From assembly GCA_964200185.2 (NCBI GenBank), contig CAXNAD020000072.1:1-32287 (forward strand): 32,287 bases of DNA, in the 5' to 3' direction. The notes under the pieces are model-generated. The model saw only the letters and a program-made list of their open reading frames with translations, was not told the DNA's origin and did no database searches. The position numbers and the translations under genes were made by a program. Shown here in pieces: positions 10,901 through 24,600 of this stretch (position 1 is its first letter; the number at the start of each line of letters is the position of its first letter). The DNA comes from Choristocarpus tenellus KU-1152. Taxonomy: Eukaryota; Phaeophyceae.

Positions 10901-13900
10901 ACTTACTATTGGCTGATCTCTTGGACTTACCGTTCATTTGCGGGTCTTACCACATAACCCTCAATGCATTTTGTTGCTTTTTCAGGTGACTGCTCAGAAT
11001 AGACCAAGGGGGGTGAGGAGGGCTTCAGATCAAGCAAATACATACTCTTGAATACATTGTGCATGTATGTACACGTGTGTGTGTGCCTGTTCCCAGTGAC
11101 AGTTAGGTGCAAAGAAGTGAAGATTCACAAGCAACAAAATCAAACAGCAAAGGGTCCTCAGTTTGGGGAAACAAAAAATCTCTGTTTGATTCTTGGGATT
11201 TCCTATAATAAGCGCGGTCCTCTTGGATACATGAAGCATATGCCCCTGCTATTGTGAGTGCACTGTGCCTCGACAATTCTGCACACAGTTATTTGCGTTG
11301 TGTTCCCTGTCCAAGATAAGTATGATTTGCATCGTGCAAAGATAATAGTGGGAGTTCAGGTGAGTGCATAGCATCTCCACCCCATCAACACGGCACATAT
11401 CTAGAGCGGGCTTCATCCAGGAGGAAGAAATGAAAAAAAACAAGAAGAATTTGGCAAAAAAGCAGAGATTAAACTGCAAAAAACCCGCCATCCCTCAACC
11501 AACTCTTTACCCAAGCTGCCCCACTTCCACTTTCATCAGTCCTGAAACCACCTCCTTCCCACCTTTCTGACACCCGAGGATGCACGTCCCTGCCAAACTT
11601 ATCCCGGTGGCCAGGCCCTGCTTGATCCCTGTCTCCACCAATTCCTCTACCTCCTGATCCACTGGAAGCACAACCCCCCTGGCCCCTTTCGCCCCTAGGG
11701 TTAGGGTTACTTCTTGGCTTCCTCGTATTTTGATTTGCTTGCTGAGTCCCCAACCGAGATCTAGGCCCCACCATCAACCTCGAACCTGACCCCGAACCTG
11801 TCCTTGCTGCAGTTGCATCAGACTGTGTCCCTGCTGCTCCTCCCTCTCTCTGAGAAGTAGGTGTACTTCCCTCACTCCCCCACCTCCTCTTGGAAACGCG
11901 ACGAGGGGGCAAGGGTGGGACCGGCGTCGTACCATCCAGGACGGTTGGAGTAGGCATTGGTGCAGACAATGAGGCATAGTTTTCACCATTGGAGCGCCTC
12001 GAAGACTCCATGGAGTGGCCTATGGAAGAGGCTCCGCTTCTGCTTGTACTTGTAGGTGTTCCCTCTGGAAGGGCGGCAGCACCAGCAGGCTGTTCAATCT
12101 TAATACTGCTTTGATGCTCTGGAGCTGCTTCTGGAGTATCCCTGGAAGAAACATTACTGCCTTCCCCAGGGCTGGGGATGAAGGAGGCAAGGGCCTCCTC
12201 AGTCGACACTGAGGTTGATCCTATCTCAGGTACAGTCGCCCCAGCCCCAGCCCCAGTCCCTCTAGAGCTTCCCACAGCAGCTGTTGCAGCTACAGGGTTG
12301 ACCTCAGAAGAGTTGTCATTCCTCCCTGAGGGAGAGGGATTGGTGTCAGGATTTGTTGCAGGTGCCCTTCTTCCAGTTGTGAGCTGTATCCTGACTCCAG
12401 GCCCTGCGGGCGAATCATCATCAACCATGCCTGGAATGGTCTGCAGGAGTGTGACAAGTAGACATATCAGTGGATGACTGCATTTTTTTGGGGGGGGGAG
12501 GTAGGTATAAAGAGATTTGAGGTGGGGTAGCAAAGGCCCTGTTGGAGGACAGGAAAAAATCAGGGCTTTGGTTAGTAAATTTAACTGTGAGTGCAATCAT
12601 ACTGGCTAAGGGTCAGGGGAAGGGTGGACTTCAATTTGACTTCTCAACACTTAGAGCAAGATGTTTTGTACTGGTGTGAAACATAGTACAGTCAATGAAT
12701 CAGAATGAAAGCAGTTACAGATTTGAAATTATTCCAGTAGGCTATCTTGCGATTTGTCTGCTTTGAGTAGTAGGAAGCACACACTACATTCAAAATAGCT
12801 TCTCCATAGGTATGTCTGTTCCTGGAGTCCCTCGAGACTCTGCAGGGTATGACCTCCAACAAGTGGAGTATGGCAATGAGAAATATGAAATGGGGGATGG
12901 AAACAAGATAAAGGACCAGAGCCTGTGGTTCTTCACTCAGATCAGTAAAAAAAACGAACAACACACCAAAAGACTGACCCACAACTCTGTTCTATGCTTT
13001 CCCTTATTCTACAGATATATATATATATCAAGGGGAGAGAACATGCAGCAGTCAAAAGGATTAGAGATCGATTCATTCCAAACAGCGACAAAGCCTACAG
13101 TAAGGGATGGCAATGAAAGTACTTTCAAATAACCTGCTCCAGTGGAATCAGAAGAAACCTTCTACCCTTCCACACTTGGTCAAATAAGTTTGACACAAAG
13201 AGTCCTGCCATGTCACATCACATCACATCACACAGACCCATCCACGCTAAATATTATGCAACTATACAATTTCAAATGTAAAATTTTTCCAGTCAGTGAT
13301 AGTTGGAATGGAAGTAGGAAGAGGACTATTTTGGCCAAGTGAAGCACATTTTATTCTCCACTATGTTATAAAACCCAACAACTAAACTCCAGTGATTAGA
13401 ACACGGGAAAGTGGACTACAAACCCTAACCCTAACCCTAAAGCATTATAAATTGTTGGAGAAACAGCACTTCGATAAAGGAATACAGTGCTGTTTGAGTT
13501 TTTTGGGTGCATTCTTTAGACACAAGGGCATATGGACTCCCAGATGAAATTGATCTGGTAGTTGCTGACTGGTGTAGGTACGTCTTTGCACCCCCAATTG
13601 CTCTATTGCATGGAGTAACCAAACGAATTGGATCATTCTGTTTGAGTTAGACTGGTCCAGGAGTAGACCTGTCTGACCCATGGGCTGGACTACTAGGGCA
13701 CGTAAAGGGCATGATCTGGTGGACATGGCAGAAAACGTTAGACCAGCCAGTGGACATGGTACGGATAATTCAAAGATAATTCAGAGAACGTTAGAACTGG
13801 CCAGGCTGGCAGATATAGACTGGTAAAATACCTTGTGGACATGGACCAGTACATGTAAGAAAACTATGGGACCAGTAAGCACCCTTTGAATGGGACGATC

Positions 13901-16900
13901 TTCATTTGCCGGCCTGGTGAAAGGCCCTGATTAACTCTTTTCACTTTGACAACAGCACAATATGGCTTAACAAAGTTGTTCATGGTATGCGTGGAAATAC
14001 TTGTATCATTCACAGTAAATACAACATAATACTGCTCTGCTGACTACTAATTTCATAGTTGGTGGAAATCGGGAAATTCAAGATTAGTTGGTTGACTGCA
14101 AACCAATGAAAAGAACCCTACAATATGCCGATATTTACGTTTTTGAAGAATCCGCTTGATTGTTTTTATATTTATTGCTTCTAAATCAAGTAATTCATAC
14201 CCTGCATGCTGGAACTAACACATTGACTGAGGAGCTGGATTCTATGAAGTGATGCAATAAGAGAGTACAGACACCAGCTATTTCCCATTGAATTCCACAA
14301 CCAAGCTCCAAGACCCAATTCTTGACCATTTCAGTTTCAAAATGAAGTAATATTGAGCTGTATCTATAGGTTAAGAAAAAAAGAGCTGGGTCTTTGAGTT
14401 TGGTTACCTTATCCTTCAAGTGTCCAAAGATTGGGGTCAAGGCAGACTGGAAACTTGACTTCAGTATGACTTCAGGGAATGTCAACATGTTTATTCATGG
14501 ATGGCAAAGAGGGGTAGATGCATGATGATGATGTATAGATGATGTATAACGACCTAACAACGCCCTTAAAAAAACAAAAAAAGTCATAAGCACATTGCCG
14601 TGAATGCCGTAATCGAAAAATGGAATACAAAATACGTCTGCAAGACAGAAATCGAGGTGCAGTGGGATCTGAACATACTGCACAAACACAGCAGCTTCGA
14701 TCGCACAACCTTTGAGAAGTAGAGTACAGTTTAGCCAAGATAGAGTACTATGTAGGTAGAACAACTTGGTGGGTGACAAAGAAACCAAGCGGTTTAGCGA
14801 AATATTGGCATTTCAAAGTACAGAGGGTTAGGGGAGAATTTTCAAAGTACAGAGGAGACCAATCTCTGCCTCCTACAGACAGATTCTCGGCAAACTGCAA
14901 AAAGTTTGAACGTGGCCAATCATTGTATGTCAAAATAGAATAATCAGTACTATGGATAGCGATGGAGCACCATAACACTAAGTGCGAGGTATTAATGAAA
15001 AAACAGGTCCCACCACGTTCCCACTCACTCTCTTTCCACACCATGTCCTTTGGGGTTATAACCCTAACCCTAACCCTATCCTGGCATGTAGAGCAAACTA
15101 CACAGCAAATGGAGAACAAACATGAAGGACAAGTAAAATGCAACCAGGTACCTTTACCAGATACAGACCCTGACTCTTCCAAAAAAGGGGTAAAATGAGA
15201 AATATAGCAAAGGGCAATCTAAATCTCCTGTTCAACCCCTGCAATAAAAATATCCTTAGCAAAGCAAAATAGTTATAGCAACACTTACACACCATGCGCA
15301 AGATGGTTCCTCCAAAGCCTCCACCACCACCATCCCCAGTAGCCCTGTACTCCTCTCTCCCTCCACTACCTCTCACAGAAGTTGCTGGCCACACTAAGTC
15401 TGGTCCCATTGCCTCCCTCCACCCCCTTCGACCCCCACCCACCCCCATCCCAGATGCAGATGCTCCTGCTGTTGCCCTCATCTCAGACGCAGATGCTGCG
15501 GCTGCTGCTGCTACTCTCTCTGCTATTCTGGGAGGGACAAAATCTTGTCCCTGCAGCATGTCATCTAATCCTGGACCGGTTTGTGTTGGCATTGCTGATC
15601 CATGCCTTGTTGCTGCTGGTACTGTTGAGGTGTCAGGACCTGTTCTTTGCTGCTGTCCTTGGGCCATGTCCCTGGTGACTGCTATCGCGCCTCCCTGGGT
15701 AGCCTGGAGAGCAGAGTCATATTCTCTGCAAGATGTATGAGTTAGAGTTACAACTAGGTTAAAGTTTAAGGCTTTGTTAGGGGAAATTCTGTGTGGGAGA
15801 TGGGTTGGGGTGAGGGTAGGGGTACAAGGGTGACAGTATGTCTAGCACAAGCACAGAATCTGGAGCTGAACAAGTTAGGGTTAGTCGGTGTTAGAGTTAA
15901 GGTTGGTATAGCGTCAATAACTAATCCAAGGTGGAATGGAAGGAGGGGTGGGGTAGAGGCGTTGAGGGAGAGAGTGAAAGTTTCTACATCATCATTGACT
16001 TCTTACTAAGTTTGAATTTTACTCTCACAGTGTTGTGACAAAAACATGTACAGTACAGCAGTCAGGTTCAATTTTTTCATCTCACTTTTCATTTTTCTTT
16101 GTTGCTAAGTTTGTTTTGTCTGCTCATATCTCCTTTCCGGTCAATTTACAGCTTCAATGCACATACATACATACATTGATTGATGCGCACAGTCTTACAT
16201 GCAATTTTCTTTTTTGTATCTCACCAATGCTGCAGTGCCATGACTGAAGAACGGTTTCCCTTGTGATATTTGCCAGGCGGTTTTGGTTTGCTTCACTACG
16301 CGTTGTGAAATGCTTGATCAAACCCAGATCTGCTCCATCTTGCATGGCTCATTTGATATGCTCAAAGTATAATTTGTAATGATTGCAAACATTCTAAATC
16401 TGTACTGCTGCATGGGTTTGTACAAATTCTGTTCTTGCCTTCACAGTGAAGGCCTTCATCCTTAGCAAAGAGGAATGGAACTTCACTATGGTTCTCCCAA
16501 CAGATATGGACATTCCTGACTACATCTCTTTAGTTGTAGCATTTGTGCTACATTGTGTGACATGACCAAATCCTGTGTTCTAGGACAGGTAACAGTATAA
16601 CTATCCCCCTCCACATTGAAAGAGAAGCGCATCAAGTGTAACTGTAACTGTAACTAGGTGTGGTATCTACTGCACTATACTCATGCAATACAGTGTGGTG
16701 TTTGTACTGTTTCTCCTTCAACCGCATTTCAAACCTTCATTGAGTTTAAGTGAAAATAATATCCACCTCCTGTGCAGAACGTGCAGTGAGATGTATGTCT
16801 TATTAACTAATGTAAATGGTAAAAGTGATGGTCGTTGTATATGGAAAGGCCATTGTTAAAATAATGGGATATTACTGTTGTGTAGGTGTAATTGATTGGT

Positions 16901-18653
16901 CTTTAGAACTGGGCTTCTACATTTTCAGCACAGACTTCTTCTCAAGACGGAAATGAACTAAAAAGGAAATAACATAGGAAAATATCTTATCAAGTACAAT
17001 ATTGAGTTGAAGCCAAGCGTTGAATGAGATAGTGTATGCTCCCCTGTGTGAAGAAGACATTGAGAAGTTATTGCAATGGACACACCAGTTAAGTGACTTT
17101 ATGGTGGCTGTTCTGTACAAAGGTCAGTTGTTGGTACAAATATAACTTGCAGACCTTTGTCCGAAATCAATAGTAAGTTGAACACCACTATGTGCGTGTT
17201 GCATATAGAAAACTTCTTGATTGAAAATAACAACTTAAGTGTGGCACCTCACCTGCCACAGAGCCTTCCACTGTGGCCCAGTGGGTAACATTTCTTTCAT
17301 TTCAACAACAAACAATTAACTCAACAACTTGCCACAAGAAAGTGTACCGACTTCCAAAGTAGCTTTTGTTACCTCCTTTGCCTCAACTATTGCAGGGTTG
17401 GTCTTGATCTTTTTTTTTAAAGGTCAAATTGTTCTTTGAAGAACAATATATATATATATATATATATTCCAATCATCCTTTGAAGAACACAGAACTTGGA
17501 CGTATTGCTGATTTACTAGGGCAGAACATTAGGAGCAGGAAATCCACTATTGCCTAATTTGACTGACCTTACTCCTCTTCTCCTCCCAGTTTCATAAATG
17601 CTGTCTCTACCAGTGGCACTGGAGGAATCAGACCTCACTCCACCACCTGGAAATGTTTGAGGTAAATCAATAATGAAGGGTACGTCAGCAATGATGTGAG
17701 TGCTGGACTATCATAGACTAGGTATCTATGTTCCAACGTAAGTGTAAGTTCAGCTATCCAGAGCAAATCTCACTCTCTTTCCCTCAACTGTAAGGACAAC
17801 TATGCACTAAGGTCTTATAACATGATTTAGACCCCTAGACAGGCTCAGAAGCTTCTCTTGGAAGATGGGAAAGTGTACAGTAGCTTGTGACTCCTTTTCG
17901 AACAGGGCAGGGCACATGGTCACAGAAGGCAGCATTCTCACCACTTGATGTAAGACAGTGAGGATCGTCATCGTAGTTAGAACTGGGCACATCAAAATGC
18001 GGAGGGGTATCACTCTGCATTTTGATGAGGCAGCACACACATCTTTGCGTGGGACAAATGTCTTGGTACAGTGGCACCTCAATATATCATGAAAACTCAG
18101 GGCCCTACGAGGTTGTTACAACTATGGTAACAACTTTGCCCATTTCACAATTACAGTTACAGTTACAGTTACGGCTGGGGAGAATGTTGATGGCCTACAA
18201 CGCAACCCTCCTGTTGGAAGTCTACCACCAACAGCTGGCAACTGTGGACATACAGAAAAAATCATACAAAAACATCCCAACTAAACCGTGGTGACTGTAA
18301 GTGCTATTCATCCTACTGTGCCCTAACACTAAGATGGAATTGTAATACAATTGTCATACTGTTCGCTTCTTCAGGAAACCTTACTGTAGGGTAACTGTGT
18401 TGTACTGGACTGCACTCACCATAAACGCACTGTCATTTATACATTGTAAAAAAAAAGGAAGCAAGATTCGAAACTGGATATTCATAATCTGCACTAAAAA
18501 GTAGTATAGTAACAATGAATCTTCAAAATACTCTTTAGTCCTCAACTTTTTGCAATAAAATATTGTACTACTAACCAGGTATTACATGTCAATAAAACCC
18601 AACACGTGTTGAAACCTAGATGATACACCAATCAAATCCCAAATGTGTTGTAT

Positions 18654-18686
<33 letters not shown>

Positions 18687-21600
18687 CTAGAGATATGAAA
18701 GCAGAATGGAGGTAGATGGTCAAACTTCCGCAATCAGAGTGGATTGTATTTTTCACAGCAGCATCTTTAATAAATTGGACAGACTATGTGAGTGCCTAAC
18801 CCTAACCCTAACCCTAACCCTGACCGCAAAAAGCGCTCCCTACTCCATCCGATTTATCAAAAAGGTGCAACAAACAATCATACCCACTCCAATGTTGGAA
18901 ACTTGACGAGATTCATTCCATAGGTCATTGGGTCTCCCTCTCGAGTTCAAGTTAGGGTTAGGGCTTCAATTTAGTCGGCTGTAAGGTGTAACTAACTAAG
19001 AATCAAACCATTGACAGTACACGTGGAATTCTTTGTACTGTTCACCACAAATGTACAGAATAATATACCACTGTACTGGTCTTCGATTAATACTCAACAA
19101 AATTCCAGGATTTCTGAATTTGTCGACAGCCCGCCAGGCTATATTCTTGTACTAAATGTGTTGGTTAGCTCTCCTGCACAAACAAACAGTTCAGAGCCTC
19201 CATGATTGCTCTTCACAACCATGAAAGGATCATGTTGTCATCATTGTTGACTGAGGGGGAAACAGGTCAGACAGTGAGCGTACTGTCTAAAGCAAAACTC
19301 AGACCGGAACGATAATGTCAAAAACAGTTCTCCAACCATATTCCGTACGGTACTGTGAGGTCAAATAAAAACTATGACTGTAACTTCACCGATAATATTT
19401 TCTTGTGTATGAGAATTGTTCATGCAACACCTTAACCTACTGCCAAAAATAATCCCTCTGCAACAATTTCCTCACACGGCAAAGACAGCGACAGATGTTG
19501 CGACCATGTCAATATATCTCACATCTGAGAGTTACATATATTCTTATGTACAGTTGGACAAACCTTCACGATTACAAACCAACCGAACAGCGAAAGTGCA
19601 ACTGCATGGGGCCCTGCAAGAAATAAAAAGTTTCGGGTTTGACTCCTGGCTAACTGTTTTCTCAACTTCCTCCAGGAAGATTCCCATTCAGCCCTACCAA
19701 GAGACCCTTGTTTTCCCTCCTTACTCCTCTGCCCAGGAGCTTTACTTTTTCCAGCATAGTCCCTTTAAAGTGTACACTTATAACCGCAAACATTTTCAAG
19801 CGGTCCTAACCCTAACCCTAACCCTAACGCAAACTGTAAGAAATTGTGCCCTTTTCTACAGGTTAGAGCCAATTCTCACAGTATCTCAATTACCTGTGCC
19901 AGTGCCAGCCCCACCATTGCCAACCCATACAGGAGCTCCCGGCGGCAGAGAGGTTGTCACATGTGTCAGAGGCACTTCACAGTGAAGGGTTCCATCATCA
20001 TACCTGTAATAATAGGTTATAATAGCCATTACGCAAAGGGGAAGAGGGTGGATATCTTTACAACACACATCTCACTCCACCTGTTACTTACGCTTTGATT
20101 TCACGGAATTGATCAAGAAATATATATATATATATCCTGCAAGCTTTTCTTTAAAACTGCATATCTTCGTTTTCAATTTTAATTCAAGGCCTAGAATGGA
20201 AAAAAACACATTACCCACACCACTGTATTTGTCTAGGAAAGTTTTCCCTTTCTCTTCGTCATTGGGCAAAGGCAAATGTGCTAGTGTCCGTTGTTCATAC
20301 AATAGACCACCAAGCCCAGTTCATGAATTCAAACGCTTTAAAAGTTGGTTTCAAGCTAGGCTACTCTTGATTGCCAAACGTCCTGGTGTCAACTAAGACA
20401 GAGACATGGAAGTAAAATCCAGGTCATTACAGATACAATATGTTGTTACTGTTTGATGTGTAACTAAGCACATCAATTGAAGGCACTCTCTACCTCAGCA
20501 AAATCACTACATCTACCAATTAGAAATCTCACCTCACCCCAAGCAAGTGATTGGTGGAAGCTGTAATAACTATGCCAGCATACCATCTTCGTCCCTCACC
20601 CTTACCCGCCCTCCCACAGCTGCTGCCTACATGACTGTCTCCTCTTACTCGAAAGAGTGAAAAGACCTCACAAGACACACAAACATACAAAAGAAATAGC
20701 TAGGTGAGACCACAGAAATGGACACGATACTTCAGAGCAACAGTCCCTTCCAAGGTATACTGTACTGATTTATTGACTGTATGTATCTAATTGTGTAGCA
20801 AATTACCGATCATTCTAGGGAGTGCTTCGTGTTATTATCTACTACTTGGTGTTGAGTCCAGTCATGCATTACTAGAGTACTAGAGGAGAGTGGAAATGCA
20901 AGAATATTTGAGCAAGGTGTTCACAAAAAAGAAATCTTCCACTCATTTCTTGCTATTGATTTACTTCAAAATGAGTGTGATATTGGAACGTTTCCTCTTC
21001 TGTGTAATCACTCTCAGAAGACCACAAGAGTATGAAAGTGTGGGTGTATGTCAACATGTTAGTTTCTTCCTCGCAATAGGGCCGTCCCAAGGAGTCGTCC
21101 GCTGAATTGAACACCTGTAAAAAGCTAAGAGGGCAAATAGAGATACTTGAAACTGTTTTAAGAATGGATAACCCTTACACTGTACCTGTTGTCCAATGGC
21201 AGTTTGCACTCTCCACACATGTCCATTTTTTCACACTGACAAGGGCATGAAAATGACACTAGCTAGCCAGCAGGCCAGACTAAACAATCTCTTTGGGAGT
21301 GTTCTCCAATGTATTCAAACACACACAAAAGAAACTGTCTACCTAAGGCCAAATGACTATTCTGACTGTTGCAATGATGTAAAAAGAACCAAGTAATACA
21401 AAGTACACTACAAAAGCTAGATCATCAAATTTGGTATCTAACAAGCTATTGAAAGGCAGACCCCCAAAGCAAGGCAGTGGCACTTCAATAAGCAGATGGG
21501 ATACATTCTACTGTATTGTATGCAAAAAAGTTGACATTAGTAGTCATCCTCCCTGATCCTTCCCCAGAGCCCCTGTCACACCCTTATCCCTTGCCCTGTG

Positions 21601-24600
21601 GCTTTGCTCAAGCTCAAAAAATAGCAGCAAATCGTGCCAGGGATGGAAAGTGAAGATGAACAACCATGAGAGATAGGGGGCTTAGACAACTAAATAAGAT
21701 TGCTGAATTACAAGCATAGGCAACAAGGGGGAAGAACATACACTTTACCCTTACGCCAGGTCTAACAAACATTAACAAAGAAGTAGGTCTAACAAATCAG
21801 TTCAGACAAACGCCAAAATAGGCAGAGTGCATGCGTATGATGCAAAATGATATTGCAGCACTCTGTAACATCACACAAGCAAGAAGCAGGTTATAGTACC
21901 TGCCCCTGTTGCAGCCTCATCCACTACTGCACCCAGGCACATGTCCCAGAACTCTCCCAAGCTGTCTTGCTCACCTTTGTTCCCACATCTAGAAGTGGCA
22001 AGCACCTACCGGGACCTCCCTCCCTCCTCTCCTCCCTGCTGATACCTCCCCTACATGAAAGAGAAGCTTCTCTCCTTCCTCTCCCTTCTCCACCCTCACC
22101 AAAACTGTCTCCACCACTTCCATAAGGACAGCTCCCGGCTGACTGTTGTGCTTCTCCTTGTTTTGCCTCTTCTTCATTCAGCAGATTCTTAAGATAAGAC
22201 CTACTTCGGGAAATCCTCGATAATGTGTGCACACCACCCTCAGCACTTGTCCCAGTCCCAGAGAGGGCCCCAGAGCCTGCCCCAATCCCAGTTGCAACCT
22301 CAGGCTCCCTACCCTCACTCCTGCCCCTGGTCTTGCCCCTGTTGCTACGTGTGCTGCTCCTCCCTGCAAATTTAATATCCCACCAGAACCAAAAGTCATA
22401 GGATTAAGCATAATTAGCTCTTCCACCACTGACATATTGTCACACAGCTATACAAGTAGAGCTCATCGATGCAATTCTCCACCCAAGTCAAAGAAGAACA
22501 AAACTGTGTACGAATCTACTTACTAAAATGCTCTTACTGCACAGACCTTACTGTTGACAATAAGTCCCAACCCTAACCCTAACCCTAACCCCAATAAGGC
22601 CACTTATTAGAGGCAGTCCAGAAATGACATTCAAAAGTGTCAAATATGTGACCAATTCAAATATTGATTTTGTCTTGACATGAGGGGGGAGGTAGCTCTT
22701 GAGGATAAGTATGGTTTTAAAATATGATTTGTCGTCAAAAAGCTGAATCTTAGCACTTTCTGACAACCTAGAAATCCAGTAAGACATTGGTCATAGCGTA
22801 TCAATTTGACTGACACTTCTATACACCGTGCACAATATATGACAATGATCGATTTTTTGGCTGACAAAAAGCACCAAAACTTGACCTATTAAACAAGTCA
22901 TAATAAGTTGCAACCATAACTTTCTTCGAGAATGTTTTCCTCCATTAAGTCAAATCAAAATCATTGTTCGAACCAGTCACACATAGCCCAAGAAAAAGGC
23001 ACTGTATGCATGCATTTTGCACTTTTGAACGGCACCTCTGACCCTAACCCTATAACAAGTGTCTCAAGGTCAAATGGATGAGATTGGGTGAGAATGGGAG
23101 CATATCGAAGTCTACAGCCAAAATTGAAAGGCAGGGGATAGGACATTACAAATAGCACTGTTCATCAATACAACAGTTTTTATTGAAAGTACGTCAAATT
23201 ACAACCAATAGGAGGCAATAGCCTTGTAAACCTATCTTATCATCAACCTTTGCATGCCTTCACAAGGGCAAAGGTCAACCAGGTGGAATGGTATAGCCCA
23301 ACCAAGGTGGGATACAATAGGGCAAAAGTGATTATAATCAAGCTGTTAAAAAATAAGGTTAGGTATTTGCCCTGAATGAGGCTTGTGGTCTCAATCAAGT
23401 GTAGCCCATGCTTCCTCCATCCGGCTGTCCATTCCTTGACACTGGTATGAGGATGGTGACAGACAAAAGATGCTAACTAACCTCCTGGGGGTCCATGGAA
23501 AGGGGAGGATACATATTTTCCATAATGCATCTGAGGCTTTCTCTGATAAGTCCAAATACCAACCACATTGCAAAAATAGTATTGATGTGACCTGTACCCA
23601 ATGTCGACAGGCTTTTCAACAATTGGCGTACCATATCATGCATTCCAATTCCAATATCTCCCCACAGAAGTACCTTCCCACTGATGAGAGCATATTTCAA
23701 AGAAAATACTGCAACCCTAACCCTCTACAAAGCGTTGCGTAATCTGCAGGAGGATGAAAAGAGTGAAATACTTGGTTTGTGGGTGGCAGAGGGGAGGAGA
23801 TGTGTCCAAAAAAAATACTTCTCTTTCACCTCTTGAAGCAACTACCACAGAACTATCCTTCTCTGCTCTTGAGGATGCTGCCCCAGCCCCAGCTGTGGTC
23901 ACACCCCTGGACCTAGGCCCTAAACCTCCACTTCCGCCTCTCTCCTCACCCCCCCTTTTCCTTTGACTGCTGTCCACCCTGCGTCTCTTCCGCAGACGGT
24001 CAGTTATGTTCCCTTTCTCAGACCCTGAGCCGCCAGGGTCCTCCTCCCCTCCCCTCTCCCCCACATCTGCTCCACCTCCAGCAGTAGTGTTACACTTAGC
24101 TCCAGCTTTTTCTTTACCGCTGCCCTTCCCCTTCAAAGATCCAGATACTGAGGCCTGAGAAGGGCTTACCATTGGCATGGTACCCTCATTGTTAGCATCA
24201 AGCATATCAAGCTTGCACTCATCATCCTCGCCTCTTTCCCCACTGTCCATACTTCTCCCTGCCTTCCCCACTAGTGTCCTTGAGTTTCCTCTCAACCCAG
24301 TGGCCATCCTTGTAGTCCGCCTTGAGTTACGGTTTGGGTGAGGGTTAGGGATAGGTTTGGGGTTAGGGAGGGCAAGCAACACACACACACATATATATAA
24401 TATATACCACCTCAGTTATATTCAGTTGGAAAACGATTGACTACAAACGGGGTATAGAAATCAAAACTTGTAACCCTATGCGTATTCTTCCCATAAAAAC
24501 ACATGTACACATAAATATGTAATTCAGAGGAGTGGGGAAGACCTTCCAAGGAGTTCAAAACCCTTGCTTCAATTAGGTGGACTTTTGTTAACAACATGTG

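Larger units (their letters stand above)
12441..15292 (-). other. Long intron (2.85 kb)
   Basis: Holds TTAGGG-sense arrays at 15060-15078 and 13421-13441, (TA)n at 13014-13028, a CACAT repeat and degenerate repeats at 13720-13860. A possible 39-nt exon lies at 14408-14446. A C9 run on the transcribed strand (12490-12498) lies upstream of the acceptor. Confidence 0.6.
16637..18173. repeat. Inverted pair of (TGTAAC)n hexamer runs
   Basis: TGTAAC is repeated three times at 16637-16655. Its reverse complement (GTTACA) is repeated at 18151-18173. The two runs are 1.5 kb apart and flank the two exons at 17568-17646 and 17942-18061. Confidence 0.7.

Noticed and set aside
18795-18821. Telomere or subtelomere
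   Set aside because: Arrays are at most about four units, occur in both orientations, and are spread through introns of one gene.
19416-19985. 189-codon plus-strand frame
   Set aside because: Crosses a telomere-like array (read as LTLTLT) and runs antisense to the Tudor-like exon. No recognisable domain.
23391-23444. Terminal exon ending MEEAWATLD-stop, which would end a gene after the 23482-23708 exon
   Set aside because: Acceptor and phase fit, but family motifs continue in order downstream on the same strand. A gene end here would split one TRIP12-type protein in two.
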